Source: an uncultured Bacteroidales bacterium (GTDB lineage Bacteria > Bacteroidota > Bacteroidia > Bacteroidales > Paludibacteraceae). From it: 64,000 bases of DNA. The notes beneath the pieces are model-generated. The model worked only from the letters and a program-made list of their open reading frames with translations. It was not told the origin of the DNA and ran no database searches. Made by a program: the position numbers and the translations under genes. Below, in pieces: positions 1-8,399 of the stretch. The stretch is from the NCBI GenBank assembly GCA_902785605.1, contig CACZZL010000014.1, positions 1 through 64,000 of the forward strand, in the 5' to 3' direction. How positions within the stretch are numbered: position 1 is the first letter of the stretch; each line of letters starts with the position of its first letter.

Positions 1-2
1 AG

Positions 3-365
3 ACCGTCAGCGGTGCCCTCACCAAAATCAACAAAAAGTCGCAACACGCCGGTGACCAGAAGATGATCCTGGCAACCCACCGTGTAGCCGAAACCACCAG
101 CCCGGATTGCTCCCGCCTCTACATGCGCGGCCTGAGTTCCGTAACCCGCTCGACTCCGGTGACGACCAAGGAGATGCGTCTCCGTGTACGCTTCGCGTCT
201 GTCGCAGCTGCAGTAGCTGCTCGTAAGGACAGCCTCGAGTTCGCATCGTCCGACCAGGCAGCGTTCCTCGCGCAGAAAGACTCTGCGAACGGCAAAAAGA
301 CCATGAAGTCCTACCTCTGGTCCGTCTGCGCCGCAGCGTACGACGCAGAGCACCCGCAAGGGTAA
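3..365 (+). CDS. Unrecognised protein, 5' end outside the window
   Basis: The frame is open from the first bases of the window to a TAA at 363-365, so the start lies upstream. About 120 residues are visible, rich in Ala, Ser, Thr and Lys, with no membrane segment. A stretch RSTPVTTKEMRLRVRF is followed by an Ala-rich helix-like part and a C-terminus with SYLWSVCAA. I do not recognise the family. It converges on the minus-strand helix-hairpin-helix gene, and the two share a terminator hairpin at 386-410. Small repeated hypothetical proteins of this flavour occur in Bacteroidales, but that is recollection and not something the sequence shows. Confidence 0.6.
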   Translation, partial: TVSGALTKINKKSQHAGDQKMILATHRVAETTSPDCSRLYMRGLSSVTRSTPVTTKEMRLRVRFASVAAAVAARKDSLEFASSDQAAFLAQKDSANGKKTMKSYLWSVCAAAYDAEHPQG

Positions 366-385
366 GCGGCTTCGCCAAGCAAAGG

Positions 386-410
386 AAAAAGCGTCCTCGT
401 GGCGCTTTTT
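386..410. terminator. Bidirectional terminator hairpin
   Basis: AAAAAGCG at 386-393 pairs perfectly with CGCTTTTT at 403-410 around a 9-base loop. A-tract and T-tract are built into the arms, so it can work for both converging genes. Confidence 0.7.
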
Positions 411-434
411 CTGTTTTATTCAAAGAACGCGTTT

Positions 435-1181
435 TTACTCAAAACGCAGGTACGGAGAGAGGCGGGTGAGGTCTTCGTCGGACAGTTCGGGAAGGGTGCG
501 CAGTTCGTCCATGGAATGAAGGCGAATGCGTTGGCGGCGAAGCGTGTAGATGGCTTTCGCCTGGTTGTAACGTAAGTACGGGTGACGCTGCAAAGCGTCT
601 ATAGAACAGGAGTTTATGTCCATCGTGCGAATGGCTGCCGTGTCGACTGTGAAGTGCGTCAACAGGCTGTCCAGATGGCATTTGGCGAAAGGTTCGTCGG
701 TCAGTTGAGTGGGGCTGTAATAGCCTCCGAGTTGTTCACGGTAGTTGACGATCTGTATCGCCGTGTAGCGTCCGATGCCGCGGATGAATTGCAGTTCGGT
801 CGTGTCGCAGTGGTTGAGGTCCAGGATCGTATCTTTCTTCTCGTGTTTGACATAGCGGATACCCATCGAATCCCGCCATAACGAATCGGCTACACGTGCC
901 GAGTCCCGGAGTCGCTTCAATTGTGCTCTCAGTTCCACGCGACGTAACGAATCCGCTATGCGGAAGGAGTCATAGCGTTGTTCCCGTTCGGCTGCCCATT
1001 CGGCGTAGCGCAACGAATCGGCAAGGCGCATGGAGTCCTTGCGTTCTTCCCAGGTGCGGTATTTCTTTTTGGGAGCAGGCTCGCCTTTCGGTGTCTCCGG
1101 CCACACGGCCATCACAATCCACACCACGACCGCAAAGCCGAAGATAATCGATAGCCCTATCCGTTGTTCTTTGGCTAACAC
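435..1181 (-). CDS. ComEA-like helix-hairpin-helix membrane protein
   Basis: A 248-residue protein with one N-terminal membrane segment (about residues 9-27). A highly charged stretch with repeated ADSLR/DSMR units (about 35-110) follows, then two helix-hairpin-helix units. The first contains IRGIGRYTAIQIVNYRE (about 130-150) and the second fills the last 60 residues. Such modules bind DNA backbone, as in the competence protein ComEA, so an anchored DNA-binding role is likely. The only reasonable start is GTG at 1181. It abuts a heptamer array that separates it from xseA, and comEC lies two genes upstream in the same direction. A role in DNA uptake is inference. Confidence 0.75.
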   Translation of the reverse strand: MLAKEQRIGLSIIFGFAVVVWIVMAVWPETPKGEPAPKKKYRTWEERKDSMRLADSLRYAEWAAEREQRYDSFRIADSLRRVELRAQLKRLRDSARVADSLWRDSMGIRYVKHEKKDTILDLNHCDTTELQFIRGIGRYTAIQIVNYREQLGGYYSPTQLTDEPFAKCHLDSLLTHFTVDTAAIRTMDINSCSIDALQRHPYLRYNQAKAIYTLRRQRIRLHSMDELRTLPELSDEDLTRLSPYLRFE

Positions 1182-1184
1182 GAC

Positions 1185-1218
1185 GAATTGAAATTGAAAT
1201 TAAAAATTAAGAATTAAT
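1185..1218. repeat. Heptamer array (AATTGAA/ATTAAAA type)
   Basis: About five degenerate 7-bp units. The array includes the xseA stop codon, so the last residues of XseA are repeat-encoded, and it lies just before the GTG start of the next gene. Confidence 0.75.
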
Positions 1219-2280
1219 TATTGTGCTGTGCACAATGCCGTCGGCGAGATGGGTCGTGATTTGATCACCGGGTTGGAGCTCGTTGACCGAGCGGATGACA
1301 TGACCGTCCTTGGTGAGCAGGCTGTAACCCATGCGGTAGATGCGCTCGGGATTGCAGGCCGTCAGGCGTTGACGCAGCAGTTCGATGCGGTGGCGGCGAA
1401 TGAGAATCTGCCGCTCTTTGGTGCGTTGTAACCGTACTCGGAGGTCGGCTATCCGCGATTTCTGCTCGTCCATGCGGTGAATGAGCCATTCGGCTACGGC
1501 AGTCGGGGTCTTGAGCGACAGATGCGCTACCAGGTCCAAAACGGAGATGTCCCGTGTGTGTCCGATGCCGCTGACGATAGGCAGTTCGAACTGCGCACAC
1601 ACCGCACAAAGGGTGTAACTGTCGAAACAACTGAGGTCGGTCGTGGCACCGCCGCCGCGGATGATGACAACGATGTCGAATCCACCTACTGTGGATATCT
1701 CTTCGAGTGCGGCAAGAATGGATTTCTCGGCTCCGGCCCCTTGCATAGTCGCGCCAAATAGCTGTGTATCAAACCGATAAGGGCTGTTGTCCAATTGGTG
1801 CTTGAAATCTTCGTACCCGGCCGCGTTGGCGGAAGATATGACGGCGATACGGCGAATGAGGGTAGGGAGTTGTAGCAGTTGTTGCGCTTCGAGCAGTCCG
1901 TCCGCCTGTAGTTGCAGGATCGTCTGCTGCCGTTGTCGGGCGATGTCACCGAGTGTGTAGGACGGGTCGATATTAACGATGTTGAGACTCAACCCATAGA
2001 CAGGGTGGAACTGTATCTCTGTTTCTACCAGAATGGCCATTCCCGGCTGGAGCGTCTGGCCGGTCTCGGAGGCGAAATAAGCCAGCAGCAACTCTTTGTT
2101 ACCTGCCCAACAGGTGGCGCGCACCTTGGCGGATTTACCATCTACTAACTCCATATACAGATGGCCGCCCCGTTCGCTGAGGCTGCTAATCTCGGCTTTC
2201 ACCCAATAGGAAGGAGCCAGACTGTCGTCCAGCACTTCGCCGATGATGGCGCACAGTTCGGTGAGGGTAATTGGGGTCAT
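1207..2280 (-). CDS. xseA: Exodeoxyribonuclease VII large subunit
   Basis: XseA forms the nuclease with XseB and degrades single-stranded DNA to oligonucleotides. The 357-residue product has an N-terminal OB-fold (about 1-95) and the catalytic exonuclease VII domain. The latter shows IIRGGGATTDLSCF and GIGHTRDISVLD, and then KTPTAVAEW. I start at ATG 2280 (MTPITLTELC). The frame stays open further upstream, but that extension is only the translated promoter at 2298-2329. The end is encoded by a heptamer array. xseB is not in this window. The protein is somewhat shorter than typical XseA. Confidence 0.93.
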   Translation of the reverse strand: MTPITLTELCAIIGEVLDDSLAPSYWVKAEISSLSERGGHLYMELVDGKSAKVRATCWAGNKELLLAYFASETGQTLQPGMAILVETEIQFHPVYGLSLNIVNIDPSYTLGDIARQRQQTILQLQADGLLEAQQLLQLPTLIRRIAVISSANAAGYEDFKHQLDNSPYRFDTQLFGATMQGAGAEKSILAALEEISTVGGFDIVVIIRGGGATTDLSCFDSYTLCAVCAQFELPIVSGIGHTRDISVLDLVAHLSLKTPTAVAEWLIHRMDEQKSRIADLRVRLQRTKERQILIRRHRIELLRQRLTACNPERIYRMGYSLLTKDGHVIRSVNELQPGDQITTHLADGIVHSTIINS

Positions 2281-2297
2281 GGCTTTCAATTTGACTG

Positions 2298-2329
2298 CAA
2301 AATTACTACAAAAATTGCAAATACGCAAG
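2298..2329 (-). promoter_or_regulatory. Promoter of xseA
   Basis: On the minus strand, a -33 box CTTG (2326-2329) and a -7 box TAATTTTG (2298-2305) are separated by exactly 20 bp. The start codon at 2280 lies only about 12 bases beyond the expected transcription start. Confidence 0.8.
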
Positions 2330-2358
2330 TTTTTACGGATGAAAATGCAAAAAATCCG

Positions 2359-3411
2359 TTATTGTGTATCCGTCTGTTTTCTCAGGGCGACGAAGTAGAA
2401 TCCGATCAGCAGGACATAATAGAGCGCGATCAGGTACCCGTTGGTGTGGGCAGGGAACGTGCTGCCGGGCAGGCTCTCTATCCATCCGACAGAATGGTTC
2501 ATGAGCCATGCGAGTGCTTCGGTCGCTTTGCCGATCCATTGTCCCGCCCAAGTTCCTCCCAAGGCAATCGTAGCCAAGCCAAACGGCACCAAGAGTGTGG
2601 CGAGCGGTAGGACGATGAGGTTGGTGAGCAGGAAATATGCGGAAACCTGGTGGAAGTAATAGATGGTGATGGGTAGCGTGCCTAATTGGGCCGCGAGTGA
2701 GACAATGACAGTGCCCGTGATCCATGCTACGATTCGACCGGCCCAGCCGCTCAAATACTTTCGGCTAAACCAACCCTCGAAGCCTTTGGCACAGAGCACA
2801 ATCGCTGTGGTAGCCGCAAAACTGAGTTGGAAACTGACGCTCCACAGGTCTGTCGGGCGGAAGATGAGAATGAACACGGCAGCGGAAGCGATCGCATTGA
2901 GGCTGATGGGGTTGCGGTAGGCCATTCGGCTGATCTCGATCATACAGACCATGATGACGGCCCGCACGACCGAAGGAGTCATGCCGGTCAGCCACGCGTA
3001 CGCCCACATGACGGTCATGATGATAAGGCTGATGGTCCATCGTCCGAAGCGGTTCTCGTGCATCGGCCGTAACCGTCCGCCCAGCGTGAGGAGCCACAGC
3101 ACCAATCCGTAGATGATACCCGTGTGCAGTCCGCTGACGGCCAACACATGTGCGGCTCCGGATGCCTGAAAATGGTGTTTGAGTTCTTTGTTCAGGTCCT
3201 GCTTGTATCCCAAGGTGAGCGCCCCGACCGTGGCTAACTCGTCTCCTTCCAGGCCCGCGTCTGCCAGGCGTTGATAGAGCCGTTGCTGCATGGTGTTGGG
3301 CGTCTGTTTGGAATACGCGTACCGGTCCGGCGGGTCCATAAAAAGCAGTATTGCCGCCACCATCGGCAGCAGCAATACGATCATCGGATAGGAGCGGAAG
3401 TCAGCCATCAT
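2359..3411 (-). CDS. ComEC/Rec2-family channel protein, core domain only
   Basis: A 350-residue polytopic membrane protein with the Competence domain hallmark HVLAVSGLHTGII near residue 88 and about nine predicted membrane segments. ComEC forms the inner-membrane pore for single-stranded DNA uptake. Full ComEC proteins also carry an N-terminal OB-like domain and a C-terminal metallo-beta-lactamase domain. Both are absent here, and the flanking frames leave no room for them. It starts at ATG 3411, immediately after a heptamer array that also provides the purine-rich ribosome-binding region. It ends the long operon of minus-strand genes. A reduced transporter and a DNA-uptake protein are both possible. 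Confidence 0.8.
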   Translation of the reverse strand: MMADFRSYPMIVLLLPMVAAILLFMDPPDRYAYSKQTPNTMQQRLYQRLADAGLEGDELATVGALTLGYKQDLNKELKHHFQASGAAHVLAVSGLHTGIIYGLVLWLLTLGGRLRPMHENRFGRWTISLIIMTVMWAYAWLTGMTPSVVRAVIMVCMIEISRMAYRNPISLNAIASAAVFILIFRPTDLWSVSFQLSFAATTAIVLCAKGFEGWFSRKYLSGWAGRIVAWITGTVIVSLAAQLGTLPITIYYFHQVSAYFLLTNLIVLPLATLLVPFGLATIALGGTWAGQWIGKATEALAWLMNHSVGWIESLPGSTFPAHTNGYLIALYYVLLIGFYFVALRKQTDTQ

Positions 3412-3412
3412 T

Positions 3413-3440
3413 TTTCATCTTTCATCCTTCATCTTTCATC
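3413..3440. repeat. Heptamer array (TTTCATC x4)
   Basis: Units TTTCATC, TTTCATC, CTTCATC and TTTCATC. Read on the minus strand it encodes the last residues and the TGA of rpe and reaches the start of comEC. Confidence 0.9.
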
Positions 3441-4072
3441 TTCCGGATCGCTTCTTCGGGATCGTCGGCACCGAACACGGCACTTCCTGCCACGAGCACA
3501 TCAGCTCCTGCAGCGAACAGTTCAGCTGCGTTGCGGGTGTTGACACCGCCGTCTATCTCAATGAGCGTGTTCAAGCCGCGGCGGTCGATCTCCTGACGGA
3601 TGAAACGGATCTTATCCATGGTCTTGGGAATGAACTTCTGCCCACCGAAGCCGGCAAAGACGGACATGAGCAGCACCATATCCACTTGGTCCAGATACGG
3701 CACCAGACGCTGCACATCAATGTCGGGGTTGATGGTAAGGCAGGTACGCACCCCTTTGGCTTTGATGAGGTCCAGGATTGGCATAGGGTCTTCTACCGCC
3801 TCCAGGTGAAAACCGACCGACCATGCGCCGGCATCGCAGAAACGCTCCACGTACTTCTCCGGATGAACGATCATCAGGTGCACGTCCAACGGTTTGGTGC
3901 AGTATTGGCGCATTGGCTCCATGAGCGGAAAACCGAAGGAGATGTTGGGCACGAATGTTCCATCCATCACATCAATGTGTAACCAATCCGCTTCGCTGCG
4001 GTTGATCATCTCTAAATCGTCTGCCAAGTGTCCGAAATCGGCCGACAGAACAGAAGGGGCTATCAGTTTCAT
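3422..4072 (-). CDS. rpe: Ribulose-phosphate 3-epimerase
   Basis: Interconverts ribulose 5-phosphate and xylulose 5-phosphate in the pentose phosphate pathway. The 216-residue TIM barrel is complete: SVLSADFGHL at the N-terminus, LHIDVMDGTFVPN, DVHLMIVHPEKY, then MSVFAGFGGQKF and EIDGGVNTRNA near the end. The usual NPGFGGQ is FAGFGGQ here. The final KMKDEG and stop are encoded by the heptamer array. It follows the response regulator by 29 bases that hold a second array. Confidence 0.95.
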   Translation of the reverse strand: MKLIAPSVLSADFGHLADDLEMINRSEADWLHIDVMDGTFVPNISFGFPLMEPMRQYCTKPLDVHLMIVHPEKYVERFCDAGAWSVGFHLEAVEDPMPILDLIKAKGVRTCLTINPDIDVQRLVPYLDQVDMVLLMSVFAGFGGQKFIPKTMDKIRFIRQEIDRRGLNTLIEIDGGVNTRNAAELFAAGADVLVAGSAVFGADDPEEAIRKMKDEG

Positions 4073-4085
4073 AGTATTACATTCC

Positions 4086-4113
4086 TTTCATTTTTCATCT
4101 TTCATTTTTCATT
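4086..4113. repeat. Heptamer array (TTTCATT x4)
   Basis: Units TTTCATT, TTTCATC, TTTCATT and TTTCATT. The array overlaps the 3' end and stop of the response regulator gene and runs toward the rpe start. Confidence 0.9.
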
Positions 4114-4773
4114 CTGTACCAGTTTATACCCCTTGTAGCGCACGGCGATGATTTGGTAGCCGGCAGGGGTAAGGTATGTACGTAAGTGGTTGATATACAC
4201 GCCCAAGGAACGGGCGGTGAAAGCGTTGTCCTGTTTCCACAGGGCAGAGAGGATGCGGTGGCGGTCCACCACTTCTCCTTCATTGCGGCAGAGCATAAGC
4301 AGCAGGTCGCTCAGTCGGGAGGACATATGTTGTGTATCGAAAGTCTGATGCGTGGCATCGAACGTGTGCCCGTTGAGATTGAAGACCCGTTTCTTGCGTT
4401 CCTCATATTCGCGTACGCGCCGAAGAATGGCTTCGATGCGGCAGATGAGGATGTCCATGGAGAACGGTTTGGTCTGAAAATCATCGCAGCCCAACTGGAA
4501 CGCGCGCATCTGGTCTTCGCGGTCGTTGCGTGTGGTGAGCACGATGAGTGGAATGAAAGGCAAACGGTGACGGATGTCTTTGATCAGTTCGTATCCGTTG
4601 ATGCCGACACCCTGCAGTTCCATGAGTACCGCGTCCCAATATTCCCCGGCCAGCAGATCCAAACCCGCCTTGCCGTCACTGACGCGTTGCGCCTTGTAGC
4701 CGCGGCTGGTGAGGTAGTCGCAGAGCACGGTGGAAAGGCTGATGTCGCCGTCAATGATGAGAATCTTGGTCAT
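4102..4773 (-). CDS. OmpR/PhoB-like response regulator with altered phosphoacceptor
   Basis: A 223-residue protein with an N-terminal receiver domain (about 1-120) and a C-terminal winged-helix DNA-binding domain (about 130-223). The receiver looks degenerate. The phosphoacceptor Asp is replaced by Glu (AVLMELQGVGINGYEL), and the acidic pair near the N-terminus is DG (LIIDGD). The conserved Lys is kept (TKPF). This suggests regulation without ordinary phosphorylation, or constitutive activity. No histidine kinase gene is adjacent. Instead it is the seventh gene of an operon with a phosphatase/anti-sigma-like protein and alarmone enzymes, 5 bases after the tyrosine-type phosphatase. The C-terminus is repeat-encoded. 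Confidence 0.88.
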   Translation of the reverse strand: MTKILIIDGDISLSTVLCDYLTSRGYKAQRVSDGKAGLDLLAGEYWDAVLMELQGVGINGYELIKDIRHRLPFIPLIVLTTRNDREDQMRAFQLGCDDFQTKPFSMDILICRIEAILRRVREYEERKKRVFNLNGHTFDATHQTFDTQHMSSRLSDLLLMLCRNEGEVVDRHRILSALWKQDNAFTARSLGVYINHLRTYLTPAGYQIIAVRYKGYKLVQNEK

Positions 4774-4778
4774 GGAGA

Positions 4779-5582
4779 TCAGAGTAGGAATCGTTTGCGC
4801 AGCAGTTGTATATCATCGTGCGTAAGGCACAATATATCATGCAGATAAGCGGTCATGCCGCCGAACTCGCGGTCAATGAGTTGAAGCGTGGAGATGAAGT
4901 TCGCCGTGGAGACACCCATGAACGCTTGGATGACCGCCATCTCTTTCTCGCCTCCCCCGCGTGCCAGCACATCGGCATTCAGCTTGTTGACAATCGGCCG
5001 ATAGGCTTCGTTGCTCAGGTCAAAATCGGCAATGACGGTCTCGGGCTCCACGCCTAAGGCGAACATGAGGAACGCGGCTCCCCAGCCGGTTCGGTCTTTG
5101 CCTTGCGCACAGTGCCACAAGATGCCTCCGTCTTCGGGCGCCTCAATGATCAGACGCAGAAAAGCCGCGTACTGCAGTTGGGAGAACTCACTTCGGATGA
5201 GGGACGGGTACATATTCGCCGCCATGACCTGCACCTCGGGATAGAACGAGTAGTTGACGATGTGACGATCCAGTTCGAGGAAGGCCTCATCGGGAATGGG
5301 TTTACCGGTATCCTGCTCCGCCCGCATATCGATGGTCGGCAGCAGATGGTGCTGTACACCCTCTATCTCCCTGTCCGGCACCGCGTTGAACTCACCCAGG
5401 GAACGGAAATCGAAGATACGGCATAGGTTATACTCCTCCCGTAGCCGTTTTACATCCGCATCGCTGGCATCGTGCAAATGCGCGGTACGCAGCAGTCGGT
5501 GCGGCCGAATGAGTCGACCGCCTGCGCCTTGAATGCCGCCTAAGTCCCGCGCGTTGTCTATTTTGTCAAAAACAACTTTCAC
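4779..5582 (-). CDS. Tyrosine/serine-type protein phosphatase (HCxxGKDRTG)
   Basis: A 267-residue dual-specificity-like phosphatase (Y_phosphatase3 type). It has NARDLGGIQGAGGR near the N-terminus and the Cys-based signature HCAQGKDRTGWGAAF near residue 155. I start at GTG 5582 because it overlaps the TGA of the HD gene as GTGA, typical of translational coupling. The frame stays open upstream inside the HD gene, but that part has no family similarity. The substrate is unknown; family members act on phosphotyrosine, phosphoserine or phosphoinositides. Its place among alarmone enzymes and a partner switch suggests a signalling role. Confidence 0.85.
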   Translation of the reverse strand: MKVVFDKIDNARDLGGIQGAGGRLIRPHRLLRTAHLHDASDADVKRLREEYNLCRIFDFRSLGEFNAVPDREIEGVQHHLLPTIDMRAEQDTGKPIPDEAFLELDRHIVNYSFYPEVQVMAANMYPSLIRSEFSQLQYAAFLRLIIEAPEDGGILWHCAQGKDRTGWGAAFLMFALGVEPETVIADFDLSNEAYRPIVNKLNADVLARGGGEKEMAVIQAFMGVSTANFISTLQLIDREFGGMTAYLHDILCLTHDDIQLLRKRFLL

Positions 5583-6157
5583 TTTGCAAAAACATGATCG
5601 ATGAGTTGTACGAACTCTTTGTAAGCAAACGTGCCATCCAACTCTTTGAGCGAATCCGCCAAACCGCGGTAGTGCCATTCGTGCGAGGCTTTGTCCTTGA
5701 CGTGGAAGATGTTCCATAGTGCATCGCCTTGCACGGCATAGTCCCGTGCGATCGCGCGCATGTTACTCAGTTTATCGCCCAAAGCCACGATCTTGGCATC
5801 GTGCGAAGCTGTGCGCAAGCGGTCTATCGCGGCCTGCTTGCGGTCATGCCAGCTGTCCTCTTCGCTCACTCCTTCCGTGAACTGGTCACTCTCTGCATGC
5901 ACCAGTTCGGCTATGCGGTCTCCGAATTCACGGCGGATATCGTCCACGGTCACATCGGTGTCTTCGATGGTGTCGTGCAGCGCGGCGGCTGCCAGCAGTT
6001 CCTGATCGGGCGTGATGGTCGATACGATCTCTACCGCTTCCATGGGATGCACGATGTACGGAAAGCCCTTGCCTCTCCGCTCGGTGTTATGATGCGCTTG
6101 GACAGCGAAGATGATCGCGCGGTCCAACAGGTCGGTGTCTAAATATTTATTAGCCAT
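5579..6157 (-). CDS. MESH1-like HD-domain (p)ppGpp hydrolase
   Basis: A 192-residue single-domain HD phosphohydrolase. It has GFPYIVHPMEAVEIV, then the metal-binding HD pair in AALHDTIEDTDVT (about 58-70) and GDKLSNMRA (about 127-135). This matches the hydrolase half of SpoT and stand-alone MESH1 enzymes, which remove the 3'-pyrophosphate of (p)ppGpp. It lies between the kinase-like gene (6-base gap) and the phosphatase gene (overlapping GTGA). An alarmone synthetase-like gene sits two places upstream, so synthesis and hydrolysis may be balanced from one mRNA. Activity is inferred from family. Confidence 0.85.
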   Translation of the reverse strand: MANKYLDTDLLDRAIIFAVQAHHNTERRGKGFPYIVHPMEAVEIVSTITPDQELLAAAALHDTIEDTDVTVDDIRREFGDRIAELVHAESDQFTEGVSEEDSWHDRKQAAIDRLRTASHDAKIVALGDKLSNMRAIARDYAVQGDALWNIFHVKDKASHEWHYRGLADSLKELDGTFAYKEFVQLIDHVFAK

Positions 6158-6163
6158 CAGTAT

Positions 6164-7039
6164 TCAGTTTTTCAGAATGGTCTCATTCAGAACAGCTCTG
6201 AACTCGGGCATCGGGCAGTGTGTACAGCTCTCAATGAGCAGGGTCTTCAGACCTCCGTAAATCCGTACGGTCTTTTCTATCTCTTTCAGGTCAGCGTTCG
6301 GTCCGCATCCTTCGATAGGGCAGTCGGGCGAATGGAAATACTCCTCGGCGAAAGCATCCCAGAAACGCGCTGCGGTAGCGTTGGACATGTGGTACTGCTC
6401 CAGCGTCCAGGACTCGTCATTGAGCTTGCAGCACAGATAGACCATGCCAAGGTCGAACATCGGATAGCCGTAACAGAAATCGCCCAAGTCAATGAAGTAT
6501 TTGTCCCGCTTGCCGTCGTGATCGACGAAAATACCGTTGGAGAACTGAAGGTCCCCGTGAATAGCGGTGTCGGTATCCGGTGCCGCGGCAATGAACGCAC
6601 GAAGTTTGTCTTTCTCTTCGTCGGTGAAGAAGGGATTTTCCTTAATCCAGTTGTACTGCCGATCTTTGACGTTCTCGAACTGCGTTGTGCTGACGTGCGT
6701 GTTGTGCAGTTGGAGACACATCTGTGCGAACTCACGGGCGTACTCTTCGGTATGCTCCGGGTCATCGCCGCAAGCGCGGGAGTAGGATTTCTTCCCGTCA
6801 ATACGGCGGAAACGGATACCCAAGCGTTCGCCGTCGGTCACCAAGTCACCGGGTTCGGGACTCGGGATGCCGAGTTCATACACTTTCTTGGCCATCTCGA
6901 GTTCTGTACGTGCGGATTCGAAATTGCGCAAGTACAGTTTCATCATGATACTTGGGTCTGTCTTATGGTTAAAACTGGCACCATTGGCTCCTTCTCCGGT
7001 GCGTACGTAGTCGTTGAGGTCGATTAATATAGGTTCCAT
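6164..7039 (-). CDS. Aminoglycoside phosphotransferase-like kinase (TIGR02172-type)
   Basis: A 291-residue protein of the APH/choline-kinase fold. It shows a catalytic-loop motif AIHGDLQFSNGIF (about 160-172) and a DFG-like metal-binding motif FIDLGDFCYGYP further on. The N-terminus has a lysine in MMKLYLRNFESA consistent with ATP binding. It resembles the TIGR02172 putative phosphotransferase family, whose substrate is unknown. It is the fourth gene of the signalling operon, 5 bases after the synthetase-like gene. It could act on a small molecule or on a protein partner; the sequence does not decide. Confidence 0.75.
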   Translation of the reverse strand: MEPILIDLNDYVRTGEGANGASFNHKTDPSIMMKLYLRNFESARTELEMAKKVYELGIPSPEPGDLVTDGERLGIRFRRIDGKKSYSRACGDDPEHTEEYAREFAQMCLQLHNTHVSTTQFENVKDRQYNWIKENPFFTDEEKDKLRAFIAAAPDTDTAIHGDLQFSNGIFVDHDGKRDKYFIDLGDFCYGYPMFDLGMVYLCCKLNDESWTLEQYHMSNATAARFWDAFAEEYFHSPDCPIEGCGPNADLKEIEKTVRIYGGLKTLLIESCTHCPMPEFRAVLNETILKN

Positions 7040-7044
7040 AGATT

Positions 7045-8094
7045 TTATTTTTGCATAAATGGCAGTGCTGCAACTGCCTGGTTATATGTTAATTCTGCGA
7101 GTGCTTCGTTTTGGGGGTTGTGCCCGTTGAGGGCGTTGAAGAAGCGTAATAAACCAATCTTACCGCCCCCTTGATTGAGGATGCAGACGATACAGATGTT
7201 CTGCAGTCCGACGGCCGAGGAGATGATATCCAGATCGGTGTTGCCCAATTGATGCCGTGCGAGTGCATACGCATCCTCTTCGTACTTGTTACGCAATTGC
7301 CGTACATCTCCCAGCGTGTTGCACCCCAGCGCTTTGAGCACGCGCAGGTAGCGAATGAGGGGCACTTCTTGTATCTCTGCCTGGTTGATGGCCGCGATGC
7401 GTTTGTTGAGTCGCTCAAACGGTTTGGCTTGAAGGTAACTGTTGAACGTGTCTCCGTCCAGCAGCACGTCGTCCAGTTTGCCGTTCTGTACGAGTTGCTG
7501 TACCCGTCTGCGGTAGTCGCTTATCTCCATGCGGATACGGCTGAATTCATCGTCCACCATCTCCAGCATACCCGCCAAGCGGTTCATTCGCCGCATATAC
7601 TCACGCGGGATTTCCACACCGGACTTATAGCCGGTGTCATGGTTGATGGCTGCCCATGCGTGCTGCAGGGTCGTGCGTAACTGCAGTTCGAACCGGTACT
7701 CGTATCCGGGCAGCCGGCAGATGTAGTGCAGCGAGTTGTAGCCGAAGCTGTCCAACTGGTGCAAACGCCGTTTGTCCACGGAGTTGGTCCAGTCGATCTC
7801 AAAGAGTTGCTCCGACATAGCCGCAATGCGGTCCACATCATCCGTGTAGAACGTGATGATACGTGCACCGAGGATGTCGGTGATATCGCTGAGCGTGGCG
7901 TATTTGGATCCCTTCAACGCCAACTTGCCCTTCAGGCTCTCTTCGGTCTTGATGCGCGACTCAACAGCGGTCACTTCCATGCCGTTGCGCTCCAACGCTT
8001 CGCGGAGTGTGCGGGTCACCTCTGCCTGCATTTTTTCAAACACAGGCAGTGCCTCACGGTACTCCTCCAAGATCATTTCGCTGTGCAGATCCAT
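7045..8094 (-). CDS. RelA/SpoT-like alarmone synthetase
   Basis: A 349-residue protein with a RelA_SpoT nucleotidyltransferase domain (about 40-200): RIKTEESLKGKL, SDITDILGARIITFY, SFGYNSLHYI and ELQLRTTLQHAWAAINHD. These are the substrate- and GTP-binding segments of (p)ppGpp synthetases. It lacks HD, TGS and ACT domains. Its C-terminal half (about 200-349) is helical and not recognised, and is longer than in small alarmone synthetases. I start at ATG 8094, one base after the STAS stop. The operon context (SpoIIE, STAS, HD hydrolase) suggests a stress alarmone module. Confidence 0.85.
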   Translation of the reverse strand: MDLHSEMILEEYREALPVFEKMQAEVTRTLREALERNGMEVTAVESRIKTEESLKGKLALKGSKYATLSDITDILGARIITFYTDDVDRIAAMSEQLFEIDWTNSVDKRRLHQLDSFGYNSLHYICRLPGYEYRFELQLRTTLQHAWAAINHDTGYKSGVEIPREYMRRMNRLAGMLEMVDDEFSRIRMEISDYRRRVQQLVQNGKLDDVLLDGDTFNSYLQAKPFERLNKRIAAINQAEIQEVPLIRYLRVLKALGCNTLGDVRQLRNKYEEDAYALARHQLGNTDLDIISSAVGLQNICIVCILNQGGGKIGLLRFFNALNGHNPQNEALAELTYNQAVAALPFMQK

Positions 8095-8095
8095 A

Positions 8096-8398
8096 TCAGA
8101 TGATCTCAAAGAGACTGATAAAACCGGTCATCATGAATACTTGTCGGATGTCGGCATTGATGTTGCTCACTTGCAGCTTGCCCCCATCGGCCGCCGAAGC
8201 TTTCCGCAGGGTAAGGAACAAACGCAGACCGGAAGAGGAGATATACTCCAGCGCCGAGCAGTCCAGAATGATATGTTTGTCGGCCTGCTCCGCCAATTTC
8301 TGAATCTCCGGTGTGATTTCTGCAGCGGCTGCAGTGTCCAGTCTGCCGGTCAGACGGGCAACGATCGTGTTGCCGTCTTGTTCAATGTTGATGTTCAT
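8096..8398 (-). CDS. STAS-domain anti-anti-sigma-like protein
   Basis: A 100-residue RsbV/SpoIIAA-like protein made of one STAS domain. The phosphorylatable serine region is DCSALEYISSSGLRLF (about 47-62). In partner switching, an RsbW-type kinase phosphorylates this serine and a SpoIIE-type phosphatase removes the phosphate. Here both of those activities appear fused in the upstream gene, and the STAS start lies one base after its stop. No dedicated sigma factor of the SigB type is in the window, so the final target is unknown. Confidence 0.9.
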   Translation of the reverse strand: MNINIEQDGNTIVARLTGRLDTAAAAEITPEIQKLAEQADKHIILDCSALEYISSSGLRLFLTLRKASAADGGKLQVSNINADIRQVFMMTGFISLFEII

Positions 8399-8399
8399 A

